Positions 49,088 through 60,463 of a stretch of 64,000 bases of DNA are shown here, piece after piece. The stretch is taken from NCBI GenBank assembly GCA_020809425.1, contig JAGGDC010000004.1, positions 62,001-126,000 of the forward strand. The letters run 5' to 3'. Position 1 is the stretch's first letter; each line of letters begins with the position of its first letter. Under the pieces are notes generated by a model. That model worked only from the letters and a program-made list of their open reading frames with translations, ran no database searches and had not been told where the DNA came from. Both the position numbers and the translations under genes were made by a program. The DNA is from Candidatus Synoicihabitans palmerolidicus (lineage in GTDB: Bacteria > Verrucomicrobiota > Verrucomicrobiia > Opitutales > Opitutaceae).

Positions 49088-49972
49088 ATGGATGTTACAA
49101 ACAAATTAACTCTCTTGGTCGCCCGCATCGAAGCCGGCCTCGATCAACACGTTCCGGCGGCCCACACGCCACCGGCTCAATTGCATGCGGCCATGCGCTA
49201 TAGCTTGGAAGCCGGCGGCAAACGCCTGCGTCCCGCCTTGGTATTGTCCGCCGCCGAACTCACCGGTCTCACCGGCGACGAAGCCCTGCCTGCCGCAGTG
49301 GCTATCGAGTACCTGCACACCTACTCGCTGATCCACGACGACTTGCCCTGCATGGACGATGATGATCTGCGTCGGGGGCGCCCCACCGTGCACAAACAAT
49401 TCGACGAAGCGACTGCCCTGCTGGCCGGTGATGCCTTGCTCACTCATGCCTTCGCGTTGCTCGCAGAGGCCTACGCTTCCCGCCCTGGCCTCGCCCATTC
49501 CCTGATCCGCGAACTGGCCGATACCGCGGGCAGTAAGCGGCTCATCGGTGGCCAAATGGCCGATCTGCTCGGTGAAGCCAAAGGCGATGCCACTGCCGCC
49601 GACCTCGAATACATCCACCTGAACAAAACCGCCGCCATGATCGAGACCGCACTGGTCATGGGGGGCCACGTGGGCAACCTCCCTCCCCCTCACATCGACT
49701 CCCTCCGTCGTGCCGGTCGACACCTCGGTCTCGCCTTTCAGATCGTCGACGATGTCCTCGACGAGACTTCCGACACCGCCACCATGGGCAAAACGGTCGG
49801 CAAAGATGCCGCGACCGCAAAAACCACCTACGTGCGTATTCATGGATTGGACGCGTCGCGTCGATTTAGCACGGAGCAAACCCAGGCTGCGGTCGCCGCG
49901 TTCCAGTCCCTTCCCGGCGACAGCTCGTTCCTCCAAGCCTTGGCGCTGTCGATGACAAGCCGGGGACACTGA
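49088..49972 (+). CDS. (2E,6E)-farnesyl/geranylgeranyl diphosphate synthase type
   Basis: 294 residues, trans-isoprenyl diphosphate synthase. The first aspartate-rich motif is HDDLPCMDDDDLRRG (DDx4D), the second FQIVDDVLDETSD (DDxxD), and both flanking regions (GGKRLRPALVLSAAEL, FDEATALLAGDALLTHAF) are normal. It makes the C15/C20 precursor for quinones and other isoprenoids; chain length cannot be fixed from motifs alone, and ispA-type is most likely. Only 12 bp separate its start from the divergent membrane-protein gene. Intact. Confidence 0.92.
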   Translation: MDVTNKLTLLVARIEAGLDQHVPAAHTPPAQLHAAMRYSLEAGGKRLRPALVLSAAELTGLTGDEALPAAVAIEYLHTYSLIHDDLPCMDDDDLRRGRPTVHKQFDEATALLAGDALLTHAFALLAEAYASRPGLAHSLIRELADTAGSKRLIGGQMADLLGEAKGDATAADLEYIHLNKTAAMIETALVMGGHVGNLPPPHIDSLRRAGRHLGLAFQIVDDVLDETSDTATMGKTVGKDAATAKTTYVRIHGLDASRRFSTEQTQAAVAAFQSLPGDSSFLQALALSMTSRGH

Positions 49973-50104
49973 CCGCCTTACCGCGCACCTCTCCGCTGGG
50001 TCCCGACCGGTTTAACTAAAATTTCCGAAACTTTTCGCCCTTCCGCTGGGTTATTAATTCAACAAGTTCATTTATCGAACTCACCACCTTTAATTTCCCA
50101 TATC

Positions 50105-50422
50105 ATGTCCGAGCCCATCAACGTCACGCCTTCCTCCATTCCCACTCCCGCCACCGACAGCGGCCACAAACTGCTCATCGTGCTCAGTCACGCCTCCATC
50201 CTCATCGGTGTCCCGTTCCTCCTGCCCATCATCGTCTATCTCGTGACCAAAAACGATGACACGCCAGTGGCCGCCCACGCGGCTGAGTCGTTTAATTTCC
50301 ATCTCAGTTTCGCCCTCTGGGCTCTATTCTGCGTGCCCCTTACCGCCTTATTCGGCATCGGCGCGCTCCTCTTGGTAGCACTGGGAATCGCCTCCCTTAT
50401 TCTCGCCATCATGGCACCCTAA
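50105..50422 (+). CDS. DUF4870 membrane protein
   Basis: 105 residues with three hydrophobic helices. The family's SHASILIGVPFLLPIIVYLVTKND and VAAHAAESFNFHLSFALW (AxxAxNFxxS-like) segments are clear. DUF4870/Tic20-like proteins are small membrane proteins of unknown function. A bidirectional terminator follows before tpiA. Intact. Confidence 0.88.
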   Translation: MSEPINVTPSSIPTPATDSGHKLLIVLSHASILIGVPFLLPIIVYLVTKNDDTPVAAHAAESFNFHLSFALWALFCVPLTALFGIGALLLVALGIASLILAIMAP

Positions 50423-50505
50423 AAGCAGCCAACGACGAATTGTATCGTTACCCGTTGACCATCAGATTCATCGGATAAGCACCGCAAGCTGCCCAGACCC
50501 CAAAA

Positions 50506-50528
50506 AGCCCGGCCATTATAGCCGGGCT
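50506..50528. terminator. bidirectional hairpin terminator
   Basis: AGCCCGGC-CATTATA-GCCGGGCT stem-loop with an 8-bp stem, followed on the minus strand by TTTTTGGGG and on the plus strand by TGATTTT. It lies between the 3' ends of the DUF4870 gene (+) and tpiA (-). Confidence 0.8.
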
Positions 50529-50553
50529 TGATTTTAGAGCGTTGATTCTTAAC

Positions 50554-51321
50554 TCAGTTCGACGCCGACGCCGCCTTCACCAAGTCCACAAAACTGCGAG
50601 CTTCCAACGCACCACCACCGATCAAACCGCCATCAATGTCGGGTTCGGCCAGCAACTCAGCGGCATTCGCTGGCTCCATCGAACCACCGTAAAGGATCCG
50701 GAGTTTGTTACCAATGGCTGCCCCGAAAAGCTTGCCCAGTAGTTCGCGGATAAACGCGTGCACTTCTTGAGCCTGATCGGTGGTGGCCACCTTCCCGGTG
50801 CCAATCGCCCAGACGGGTTCATAGGCAATGACCAAATTAGCTGCCTGCTCCTTGGTCACCCCTTCAAGACCAGCCTCGAGCTGGGTTTGCACGACCTTCA
50901 AGGTCGACCCTGATTCGCGTTCCGCCAACGTCTCCCCCACACAAAGGATGGGCTTCAACTCCGACTTCAACGCCGCCAACACCTTCTCGTTCACAAACGC
51001 ATCCGTGTCACCGAAATAGGTGCGACGCTCGCTGTGACCGAGAATAACAAAACTGGCGAAGAGGCTGCGCAGCATCTCAGCCGAAACTTCACCAGTGTAG
51101 GCCCCACTGCGTGCGGGGTGCATGTTTTGAGCGCCGAGCTTTACGCTTGAGCCATCGAGAGCTTTGCCGACGGACTCCAAGGAAGTGAAGGAAGGGCACA
51201 CCACGATGTCGACGTCGCTACTGCGACCAACCGCAGCCACGAGGTCCGACACGAGGTTGGTGGCTTCGCCCGAGGTTTTGTTCATCTTCCAGTTACCGGC
51301 GATGAGTTTTTTACGGATCAT
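50554..51321 (-). CDS. tpiA: triose-phosphate isomerase
   Basis: Interconverts dihydroxyacetone phosphate and glyceraldehyde-3-phosphate. 255 residues, family length. Substrate Lys in AGNWKMNKT, catalytic His in ILGHSERR, catalytic Glu in YEPVWAIGTGK, and the phosphate-binding GGSMEPANA and GGGALEARSF loops. Last gene of gap-pgk-tpiA. Intact. Confidence 0.96.
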   Translation of the reverse strand: MIRKKLIAGNWKMNKTSGEATNLVSDLVAAVGRSSDVDIVVCPSFTSLESVGKALDGSSVKLGAQNMHPARSGAYTGEVSAEMLRSLFASFVILGHSERRTYFGDTDAFVNEKVLAALKSELKPILCVGETLAERESGSTLKVVQTQLEAGLEGVTKEQAANLVIAYEPVWAIGTGKVATTDQAQEVHAFIRELLGKLFGAAIGNKLRILYGGSMEPANAAELLAEPDIDGGLIGGGALEARSFVDLVKAASASN

Positions 51322-51416
51322 AATATTTGAAATTCGTTGGAAATTTTTAGGAACGAAGGAGGAAAGCAGATCTCACGCAAGAAATACCCTCTCTAGATTT
51401 ATGGATTTGGCGAGCT

Positions 51417-52661
51417 TCAGCTCGTCAAGAATGCGACACCGGGCAATACCTTGCCCTCGAGTAACTCGAGACTGGCGCCTCCCCCGGTTGAACAATGGGA
51501 CACCTTGTCGGCCACCCCAAATTTTTTCGCCGCCGTCGCGGTATCGCCGCCGCCGACCACCGAAATGGCGCCGTTCGCCGTGGCTTCCGCCACCGCAGCG
51601 GCCATGGCCTTTGTCGCTCCGGCCAATTTTTCAAATTCGAACACGCCAGCCGGACCGTTCCAGATGATCGTTTTTGAACCCAGGATCGCCGCCGTGTAGA
51701 GCTCGATCGACTTCGGCCCAGCATCCAGACCTTCCCATCCATCAGGAATGCCTGAGGCATCGTCCGCCGGTTGCGTGTTCGCATCCGGGCTAAAATCGTC
51801 GGCGCACACATAGTCGACCGGGAAAATTAATTCGACGTTCTTGGCCTTCGCCTTCTCCACCAGCTCGCCGACGATTTCTGCGCCCGCTTGGTCGAACAGA
51901 CTGCTGCCGATGGCCATGCCATCGAGCTTCTTCTTGAAGGTGTAAGCCATGCCGCCGCTAATGATCAGCTTGTCAGCCTTTTCCAGCAAGTTTTTGATCA
52001 AAGGAATCTTATCAGCAATCTTGGCTCCACCCAGAATCGCCAGTAACGGCCGTTCCGGGTTGTCCAAGACTTTGCCAAACGCCGTCAACTCAGCTTCCAT
52101 GAGGAAGCCCGCAGCCTTAACCGGCAGGTCAACTCCGACCATCGAAGAGTGCGCCCGGTGAGCCGTACCAAAAGCGTCGTTGATGAACACATCGCCCATC
52201 TTGGTCAGACTTTGGCGAAACGCTGCCACGGCCTCGGGTGACGCCTTGGTGGACGAACCGTCTTCGTTCTTGGCCTTACCCTCTTCTGCAATGTGGTAAC
52301 GCAGGTTCTCGAGCAAGAGCACTTGACCAGGCTGCAACGCCGCCGCCTGAGCCTCCACCGCCGCACCAACACAATCCTCCGCAAATAAAACTTCGCGCCC
52401 CAGCAACTTCGCCAACTCAGCCGCAACCGGCTTCAACGTAAACTTGGGATTGGCCTGACCGTTCGGACGGCCAAGGTGGCTCATCAAGACGACTGCTGCA
52501 TTCTGTTCCAGGGCGTGCTTGATGGTCGGGAGTGCAGCGACAATGCGCTGATTATTGGTAATCTCCTCGGTGGTTTTATCCTGAGGGACATTAAAATCGA
52601 CCCGAATCAGGGCGCGTGTACCAGCGAGAGTGAGGTCGCTAATGGATTTGAAGGCGGACAT
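51417..52661 (-). CDS. pgk: phosphoglycerate kinase
   Basis: ATP-forming step of glycolysis. 414 residues from the ATG at 52661, six bases inside an alternative ATG at 52667. Motifs: LIRVDFNVP and MSHLGRP (substrate Arg/Lys), LAILGGAKIADKI, and the C-terminal GGGDTATAAKKF ATP-binding loop. Between gap and tpiA in the same orientation. Intact. Confidence 0.96.
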   Translation of the reverse strand: MSAFKSISDLTLAGTRALIRVDFNVPQDKTTEEITNNQRIVAALPTIKHALEQNAAVVLMSHLGRPNGQANPKFTLKPVAAELAKLLGREVLFAEDCVGAAVEAQAAALQPGQVLLLENLRYHIAEEGKAKNEDGSSTKASPEAVAAFRQSLTKMGDVFINDAFGTAHRAHSSMVGVDLPVKAAGFLMEAELTAFGKVLDNPERPLLAILGGAKIADKIPLIKNLLEKADKLIISGGMAYTFKKKLDGMAIGSSLFDQAGAEIVGELVEKAKAKNVELIFPVDYVCADDFSPDANTQPADDASGIPDGWEGLDAGPKSIELYTAAILGSKTIIWNGPAGVFEFEKLAGATKAMAAAVAEATANGAISVVGGGDTATAAKKFGVADKVSHCSTGGGASLELLEGKVLPGVAFLTS

Positions 52662-52813
52662 AAACAATTGAATTAGCAGAGATGAATCGCGAGATGCAAT
52701 GAACTCGCGCAGGTGCTGATACGAAGGCGAAAAGAAAGCGAGTAACGGGACGGCAGGAGCGGTTTAAGATGCTCACTACTCGCTACTTTTCAGCGGCGAC
52801 TCAGTCGCTGCGA

Positions 52814-53866
<1,053 letters not shown>

Positions 53867-54104
53867 TTACTCCAATGTATGAGTTAATATGCTATTTCAG
53901 GTGAACCGCATCCTAAAGACGCGGTGAAGTTAGATCGAAATCGGCGGCAATCAGGTTGGCAAGGGGTTTTGAGGTGGACCCCGTCGGTTGGACAGGTCGG
54001 GCGGATTTATAGTCATGGTTTCTGGTTTTTCTGACCAAGCATAAAAGATAATGGAGGGGAGCAGGGGAGGAAGCGTGGCTTCCTCCCCGCTCGGATAGCC
54101 GCCG

Positions 54105-55000
54105 TCAGGCGGCGGCTTGGTCGAGTTGTGCGTGGTAGACCTCGGATGGTGTTTGGCGGCCGTGGGCGGAGTGCGGTCGTCGGTCGTTGTAGAACAGCAA
54201 GTAGGTCTCCAAGTTGGCATGGGCCTCGACCATCGTCTCATAGCGTTTCAGATAGACTTTCTCGTATTTGACGCTGCGCCACAGGCGTTCGACCAAGACA
54301 TTGTCCAAGCACCGTCCTTTGCCGTCCATCGACAGTCGCACGCCGGCGGCCAACAATGGCTGGGTGAACTCGGCGCTGGTAAACTGGCAGCCTTGGTCGG
54401 TGTTGAAAATCTCCGGCTTGCCGTAAATCGCCTTCGCGCGCTGCACCGCACGCAAAACGACGCATCGAGCGTGTTGGACAGTGCCCATGCGAGCACCATC
54501 CGCGAGTGCCAGTCGATCACCGCACACAGGTAAACGAAGCCACCGCACGCCGGGATGTAGGTGATATCTGTTGCCCACCCTTGATTCGACCTTTCAACCT
54601 TCAGCGTTCGCAGCAGATACGGGTAGATCTGAGGAGAGGCCGCTTTCTTCGACAGACTCGGTTTTGGATAGATGCCGTGAGTCCCATTAATCCCATTAAT
54701 CGCATCAATCGTCGCACCCGTTTACGGTTCACCACGTGTCCTTCGCGTTGCAACCAACGGGTCATTTGGCGGCTACCAAAGAACGGTGACTCGAGGTAGA
54801 TCTCGTTGATCGGTTTCATCAACGCCAGGTCCGCTTCCTTCGGTGGCTTCGGGTGGTGGTAATAGGTTGAGCGTGACAGCTCCAACAGTTCGCACGGCCG
54901 GGCCACACTCAGCTTCGGATGCTCGGTTTCGATCATGCTGCGGCGCTCCTTACTCTCCAAATGCGCCAACTTTTTTTTGAGCCACGCGAGCTCCATCTGC
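54105..55000 (-). pseudogene. IS3 orfB, copy 2
   Basis: Two overlapping frames. The first, from about 54996, reads AWLKKKLAHLESKE..., VARPCELLELSRSTYYHHPKPP, with an LMRLMGLMGL stretch caused by a short repeat gain, to a stop near 54600. The second, 54578-54105, gives the C-terminal catalytic part (GNRYHLHPGVRWLRLP in one frame; VIDWHSRMV and YNDRRPHSAHGRQTP in others). The C-terminus to the TGA at 54105 is complete, unlike copy 1. The interior frameshifts prevent a full transposase. Confidence 0.8.
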
Positions 55001-55248
55001 AGCTGCCCGATCCGCGCATACAGTTCCTTCTCTTTGCGATTCCGCTAGATCTCGTCGCGCACCTGCGCCGAGGGCTTCGCGAAGACCTCCGGCAACCGCT
55101 CGGACACCTCCTTCTTCCACTGACTCACTGGCACCGGATGCACCTCGTGACGCTGCGCGATTACGTGGATCGGCTCGATTCCCTTGAGGGCTTCGCGCCC
55201 TACTTTCGCTTTGAACTCGGCACTGAAGGCACGTCGTTGCTTCGACAT
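54985..55248 (-). pseudogene. IS3 orfA, copy 2 (in-frame TAG)
   Basis: Starts MSKQRRAFSAEFKAKVGREALKG like copy 1. A TAG at 55045-55047 (RDEI-stop-RNRKEKELYARIG) interrupts it where copy 1 has GAG. The rest of orfA and the junction to orfB continue in frame. One base difference explains the stop. Confidence 0.8.
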
Positions 55249-55305
55249 ATTGGACTCCTTTGGGATTTAATCATCCCTCCTCTCCAACTTCATGGGGCCA
55301 CCTCA

Positions 55306-55452
55306 GAGTGGATCGCGCAAAAGTTGGTGCACCATCGCATAAATTCGATCCCCATATCTGCTGACCATTTCTTCGAACGCGGATTGATCTCCATTCTTGA
55401 AACGGAGGACAAGCGCTTGATCTAGGGCGACTTCTTGAGCTTTGGACGACAT
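55306..55452 (-). pseudogene. N-terminal stump of an ECF sigma factor
   Basis: From the ATG at 55452: MSSKAQEVALDQALVLRF, then NGDQSAFEEMVSRYGDRIYAMVHQLLRDP, the region 2 of extracytoplasmic-function sigma factors (core binding and -10 recognition). It is cut 49 residues in by IS3 copy 2. Region 4 is not found on the far side; only about 100 bp separate the element from gap, so the 3' half has been lost. Any anti-sigma gene is gone with it. Confidence 0.8.
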
Positions 55453-55646
55453 GGCTTTGGACGGTCACGGTTGTCGTTTGTTCCCATTGAGGTGTTTTTT
55501 TGGTGAATCGCCGAATACATTAGGCCAAAATAGAGGCGTCGGCGAAGATTTTTTTGACGGACTCATAGGTCGTGGAAATAGATTTTTTTAAAAACTACTT
55601 GCCAATTTTCTGGCGTAAAACGTATTGCGACTGCCCCGCAGCGTAT

Positions 55647-55722
55647 GGGTTGATAGCTCAATCGGTAGAGCAGTTGACTTTTAATCAATAGGTTCAGGGT
55701 TCGAGTCCCTGTCAACCCACCA
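55647..55722 (+). tRNA. tRNA-Lys (anticodon UUU)
   Basis: 76-nt cloverleaf with encoded CCA. Acceptor GGGTTGA pairs with TCAACCC. D-arm GCTC...GAGC. Anticodon stem GTTGA/TCAAT with loop CTTTTAA, anticodon TTT. T-arm CAGGG-TTCGAGT-CCCTG. All canonical residues are present; the discriminator is A. Confidence 0.95.
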
Positions 55723-56008
55723 CCCTGCGGACCACGGTGTGGAAAACCCCGATCCAATTCACTACCCTGCTTGAACTTGCTTAAGTTTTACAGCAGCGCG
55801 CCGAAGACTCACCTTTTCGTTTGCGTAATCGGGTGCACGTGCACTTTTACGGTTTATAACAGATAGCCCATGAAACGACTTATCATCATCGAAGACCAAA
55901 CAGCGCTCCGCGAAATGCTGGTGGGAATTCTTCGCACAGAACCGGGCTACGGTTTGGTTGGCTAGAGCGGAGACGGCCAAAGTGCCCTCGAGAAGAAGCC
56001 TGGCGGCG

Positions 56009-57021
56009 TCAAGCGGCTAGTGCACAGTCCTTTTGTATAATAGCATAAAAAACTTCAGCGGGAGACTGTCCGTCAGGCCCGATGCGAGGGCGATTATTGA
56101 GTAGCCACTCCGCTTTGGCGATTTGGCCTTTGGTGACGGTGTTAAAGTCGATGCCTTTAGGGAAGTATTCCCGGATCAGACCGTTGATATTCGCGACCGC
56201 ACCGCGCTGCCAAGGGCTGTGTGGATTGCAGAAGTAGACCGCCACTTTTGTGGCAAGGGAGAAGGCGGCATGTTGGGCCATTTCGCGGCCGTTGTCGTAG
56301 GTGAGGGTCTTGCGCAGGTGGGCGGGCAGGCGTTTGAAGGCCCGGATGAGAGCGCGGGCGACGCTGATCGCGTCTTTGGCGCCGCCCAACGGGACGATCA
56401 TCACGTAGCGGGAGACCCGTTCGGTGATGACCACAATGGCGGTGCGATTGCCCGCACCCATGACCAAGTCGGCCTCCCAGTGTCCGGGCATCTCCCGGCG
56501 CTCCACCTCAGCGGGTCGCTCGCCGATATTGATCGCGCCCGGCAACTGGCCCGAGAGCTTGCCCTTGGCGGGACTGCGCCGGGGCTTCTTGCGCCGCAAA
56601 TAAGCGATCAACTCCTTCTTAACCGACCCTTTGGAGTGGACGTAGATGAAGTCGTAGATTGGTTTCGTGGCTCACGCGTCGGGTCAGATCAAGGCCATGA
56701 CGTCGTCTCAAGGCGACTTCGATTTGCTTGGGCTTAGCGCCGGTGACAAACAGGGCCAGCACCTCGTCGCGCAAGGCGGGCGTGTCGGCGACTTTGTTGC
56801 GCGCTGCGCACTTGGGCCGACGGCAAGCGCGAGTCTGCGCATCCATGCCGCTGTAGCTGTTGCGCCCGCCGTTGCGGGTGATCTCGCGATTGACCACCGA
56901 GGCGTCGCGGCCGAGGGCGGCGGCAAGCTGAGCGCCGGTTTGGCCCTGGGCCCAGGGCCAAACCGGCATGAATCGCCTCGCGTTCCTTGGCGGTGATGCG
57001 CCGTTGTATTTTTGCCACCAC
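56009..57021 (-). pseudogene. IS30 transposase, frameshifted
   Basis: Begins MVAKIQRRITAKEREAIHAG near 57021, changes frame at a palindromic CCCTGGGCCCAGGG near 56945, and continues GQTGAQLAAALGRDASVVNREITRNGG... to a stop at 56619. The catalytic core, in another frame, runs MPGHWEADLVMGAGN (first Asp), RKTLTYDNGREMAQH (second Asp) and NPHSPWQRGAVANINGLIREYFPKG. The last motif reads GAVANING where IS30 family members have GSNENTNG, so the third acidic residue is Ala here. Ends at 56009. Confidence 0.83.
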
Positions 57022-57234
57022 TCCAAATCCTCCGCTCTGCTCCCACGACGCCAGCGCGGAGTTTTTCCCAGAGAGAGGACGACCGGCCCGGCTTGTGTAT
57101 AGCTGCTCACCGCTCCCCTCCTGCGGCCTGCCGCAACCTCAATCCCGCCAATCATCAATCCCAATATCAAACGTATAGTATTCATTATAGTGCATTAGGA
57201 GAAAGGGAACCACTCCCTCTCCGCCTGTGCACTC
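56019..57234 (-). mobile_element. IS30-family element (approximate limits)
   Basis: Bounded by AGTGCACAG at 56019 and CTGTGCACT ending at 57234, a 9-bp inverted repeat. It lies within the receiver domain of a response-regulator gene. The transposase stop (56009) falls just outside the proposed left end, so the exact boundary is uncertain by about ten bases. Confidence 0.65.
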
Positions 57235-57779
57235 AGTGTTGGACTGCGGCCCTGATCTTCTTGTTTTAGACGCGAAACTTCCCGGCCTGAATGGGGTCGA
57301 TTTATTGCGGCGCTTGATTCGCTAGCTGCCCAACGTGCGAGTTTTGGTGTTTTCCGGATACGAAAATCCAGTCCTAGTGCGCGAGATGCTCGAAGCCGGT
57401 GCGCACGGGTTCGTCGAAAAGACTGCCGGATTATTTGAATTTTAAAAGGGGCTCGAAACTGTGGCTAATGGCGGCACCTATTTCGGTCCCGCCGTGGCTG
57501 CCCTGCTTCGCAATGTGGTGGCTAATCCCGCCGCAAGCTCCACCGCCGACTTCCTCACCGACCGTGAACGCGAGATTTTGCAGTTGGTGGCCGAGAGTCA
57601 TAGCACTAAGGAAATCGCTCTCAAGCTGGGCATCAGCGTGAAAACAGTGGACAATCACCGCACGAATTTGATGCGGAAATTGAACCTGCATGATGTTGCC
57701 AGTTTGACCCGTTACTCGGTCGAAATCGGACTCATCGAGTCCAAAACCACGCTCTGACGTTCGCTTGCTTGCTCGACGT

Positions 57780-58640
57780 TTAGCGGACTGCTTCCCCATA
57801 ACGTCGACTCAGCAACTCCACGATCTCGGGCGCTCCGACCAAGGGCCTCGTAACGAAAGTACGCAGACCGGGATGCCGCTTCTCCGCTTCGGTACAAATC
57901 TGCGCAATGTCCCCTCCCGGTCCCGCATGCCTTCCTCCCTGCAGAAATTGTAGCGCGATCACGACCTCTTTGGCTCCATTGACGGCGAGTTGATCCAAGG
58001 CCGTCTCGAGCAAAGGTTCATTAAACGCGTAGACGTCACCTTTACGGCGTTCCATGGACGCTGCCATGACGGGTTTGCTTGCATCCTCGCCCAAAATGGC
58101 TTGGACGGCGCTAGCAATGCGGTTACGGACCCCGGTCACCTTCACGCGTGGACTGCCGTGGTCTATCACAATTATTTTCGGATCGTTGACCGACGCATTC
58201 TCGATGGTCGCACGCACTTCCCTGACCAAGGTCGTCGCCACGATTGTGGCAGAATCATCGCCGTTCACGACCAACGGATCGGCCAATTTTACGGCAAAAT
58301 CTGGGTAACGTTGAGCCAATGACGCGAATCTCGCGGGAATGTAGTCACTCAGCGCTGCGTTTGGTCCGAAGAAAAGTGGCAAGGCAATGGCGCGCGCTCC
58401 CCCCGCTTGCGAAAAAATCTACCAAAGCGGGTTCGAGAAGTACGGCGGCGCGGCGCGCCAGATGAGCCGGATCGACCGCGCTGGAATGCAAGAGAGATAC
58501 AGGCTCGACGAAGATCCCGACGGAGGTCTCGACCTCTTTGGCCAAACGCCGCAGGCTTAGAGTTGATGCGGGTCTAAGTGATCCGTTATCGAACAAGTAG
58601 CATATTGATGGGTCAAAGGCGGGCACTCGTTCGTTAAATA
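57780..58640 (-). pseudogene. CbiX/SirB-family chelatase-like protein, 5' truncated and frameshifted
   Basis: From the ISx edge at 58640 the frame reads ICYLFDNGSLRPASTLSLRRLA, the family's N-terminal DNGSLRPxAxLxLRRLA motif. It changes frame near 58400 into QAGGARAIALPLFFGPNAALS and continues through IVIDHGSPRVKVTGVRNRIA, the second-domain DHGSP motif, to a TGA at 57780. Cobalto/ferrochelatase-type fold; substrate not certain. The first residues are lost to ISx copy D, and the frameshift is in a T-run. Confidence 0.82.
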
Positions 58641-60463
58641 GAGCGTGTTCCACAAGCGCAAGAGGTTGGAGAAGAATAGGTAGCGTAAAAATAAAGAGGC
58701 CGAACCCGGGAGGATTTCCTGGTTTCGGCACAAAAACGGCGTGTATAATTTGATGTGAACAATACTACCGAAGCCGTCGCCCCGGAAGTTGCCCTGAAAA
58801 CCTGGCTGCGTCCAGACCTGACTCCGGTCGGACCCAACAAAGATTACGCCGCGTTGCGCGATCAACTGGCGGGGCTCGACCAGTTGCTGGCCAACAGTCA
58901 CTTGGAAGCGATGGCCGTGGCCTTTGCCCGGGAAAACAGGCGGGGCGACGACGTGGCCGGGTTGCCGCGACACCTGCAGTTCGTGCGCAAGGCGCGGCAG
59001 GTGCAGGTATTGCGCATGATGCTCGGGAAAATCAGCTTGCGTAAACTGTCCCTGAGCATCGCCTCCAGCGATCTGTTGGCCGACTTTTGCGGAGCGCGCC
59101 GGATCGACGGCATCAAAGGGGTCTCCCAAAGAAAGCGTGCGGGAGCGTGCGTCCAAATGCTTCACCGCCGGGCAGGTGCGCAGAATGAGCCAAGTCTTTA
59201 TCGAGATGTGCGGTGAGGCGGACCGGGCGAGCGAACTGGGACTGGCTGCGGCGCAGCCGATGGATACGTGCCTGGTGGACTCGACCTGCCTGCAGGCCAA
59301 CATCCATTTCCCGGTCGACTGGGTGCTCTTTCGCAACGTGAGCCGCACCCCTGCTCAAGGCGGTGAAACTGCACCGTGCAGCGGGGTTGCGGGGTCGGAT
59401 GCCGAACGAGCCGCCAGTCTTTGCCAAGCAGATGAATCGGTGGTGCATCGCGATGACCCACAGCCGACGGCGCCGCGATGCGAAGCGGGCCCGCAAGGGC
59501 GTGCTCCGCCAGATGAAGCGCCTGCTGCGCACCATCGGCGAGCACGCCCGCCGCCACCGCGACCACCTCGCCGCCGACTACGCCCGGACCCGCTTCAGTG
59601 AGCGCCAGGCCACCCGCATCATTGCGCGCATCGACGCCATGCTCGATGCAACTGCCGGCCGCGATCAAACAGGCCCACGAACGCATCATCGGCGCGCGAC
59701 CAGTGCCCAACCCCGAGAAGATCCTCCGCGTCTACGACCCCGACGTGCAGACCGTGGTCCGGGGCAAGGCGTCCGGCGAGGTCGAGTTTGGCCACACCCT
59801 CATGATCAGTGAGAACGTGACGGGGTTGATCACCGATTGGCAGTTGTATCAGGGAATGGCTCCGGCCGAATGGCGTCAGTTGAGCGAAAGCTTTGATCGT
59901 CAGAAGCAGTTCGACCTGAGCACCCCGATCAAAGCGGCGAGCACCGACCGAGGCTTCTCGACCAAACGGCTGTGCGAACGCTTGGCCGAAGCCGACATTT
60001 ATGACGCCACTTGCCCCCGCCATCCGCAGCTGCTGCAACGGCGCATGCAGGAGCCGCAGTTCGTGGCGCTCCAACATCGCCGGGCTTCGACGGAGGCCCG
60101 CATCCCCATCATCAAGCAACGCCAAGGCCAGCGATTGAGTGCCAGAGGCTTCACGAATCGCTACCTGGCGGTAGCCTGGAGCATCCTCGGTCACAACCTG
60201 TGGCTCATCGCCCGACTGCTGGCCGACCAACCACCGCAGGCCCAAGCCGCCTAAAACCACCAAGCCTACTCCAACGATGAACAATAAACCGGCTGCCGGA
60301 GGTTCCCTCATGGAAACGATCCAGGCACTGACTGCTGCGACACTGCAATTTAGCTATTAAATTGCATCTGCGCGCGCCTACATCCGCCATTGGTAGCCGG
60401 AAATCCGCTCAAAAATCGGCTTGCCTGCCCCCCTTCCAAAATCAGGGTAAATGGGACACGCTC
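58641..60463 (+). mobile_element. ISx copy D
   Basis: 1823-bp copy in the opposite orientation to A, B and C. Ends GAGCGTGTTCCAC and GTGGGACACGCTC-type. It truncates the CbiX-like gene. At its right side it abuts an IS21 remnant. Confidence 0.88.
58755..60254 (+). pseudogene. ISx transposase, copy D
   Basis: N-terminal part 58755-59216 (MNNTTEAVAPEVALKTWLRP ... RDVR stop). The central part starts in a second frame near 59137 (RERASKCFTAGQVRRMSQVF), shifts again near 59350 and near 59640, and the C-terminal part runs to a TAA at 60254 (GLITDWQLYQGMAP, LCERLAEADIYDATC, QPPQAQAA). The first shift is in the same place as in copies A and B (AAAGGGGTC here, AAGGGGGTC there). No full-length product. 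Confidence 0.82.

Larger units (their letters stand above)
53970..55305 (-). mobile_element. IS3-family element, copy 2
   Basis: About 1.34 kb, with the TGAGGTGGACCCC left end and a GGGCCACCTCA right end (one mismatch). It is slightly longer than copy 1 because of a small repeat gain near 54690. It truncates an ECF sigma-factor gene on the right side. No clear target duplication. Confidence 0.85.
55871..57757 (+). pseudogene. LuxR-type response regulator split by IS30 and three in-frame stops
   Basis: The N-terminal part (55871-56018) reads MKRLIIIEDQTALREMLVGIL with the acidic pair, and meets a TAG at 55963-55965. IS30 follows. On the other side (57235-57757) the receiver resumes with DLLVLDAKLPGLNGVD (phospho-acceptor Asp), a TAG at 57323-57325 in RLIR-stop-LPNVRVL, and a TAA at 57443-57445. 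An intact LuxR HTH then follows ([28 protein letters not shown]...). The final 98-residue piece from 57461 is an open HTH but lacks a receiver. Not functional as a regulator. Confidence 0.88.
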
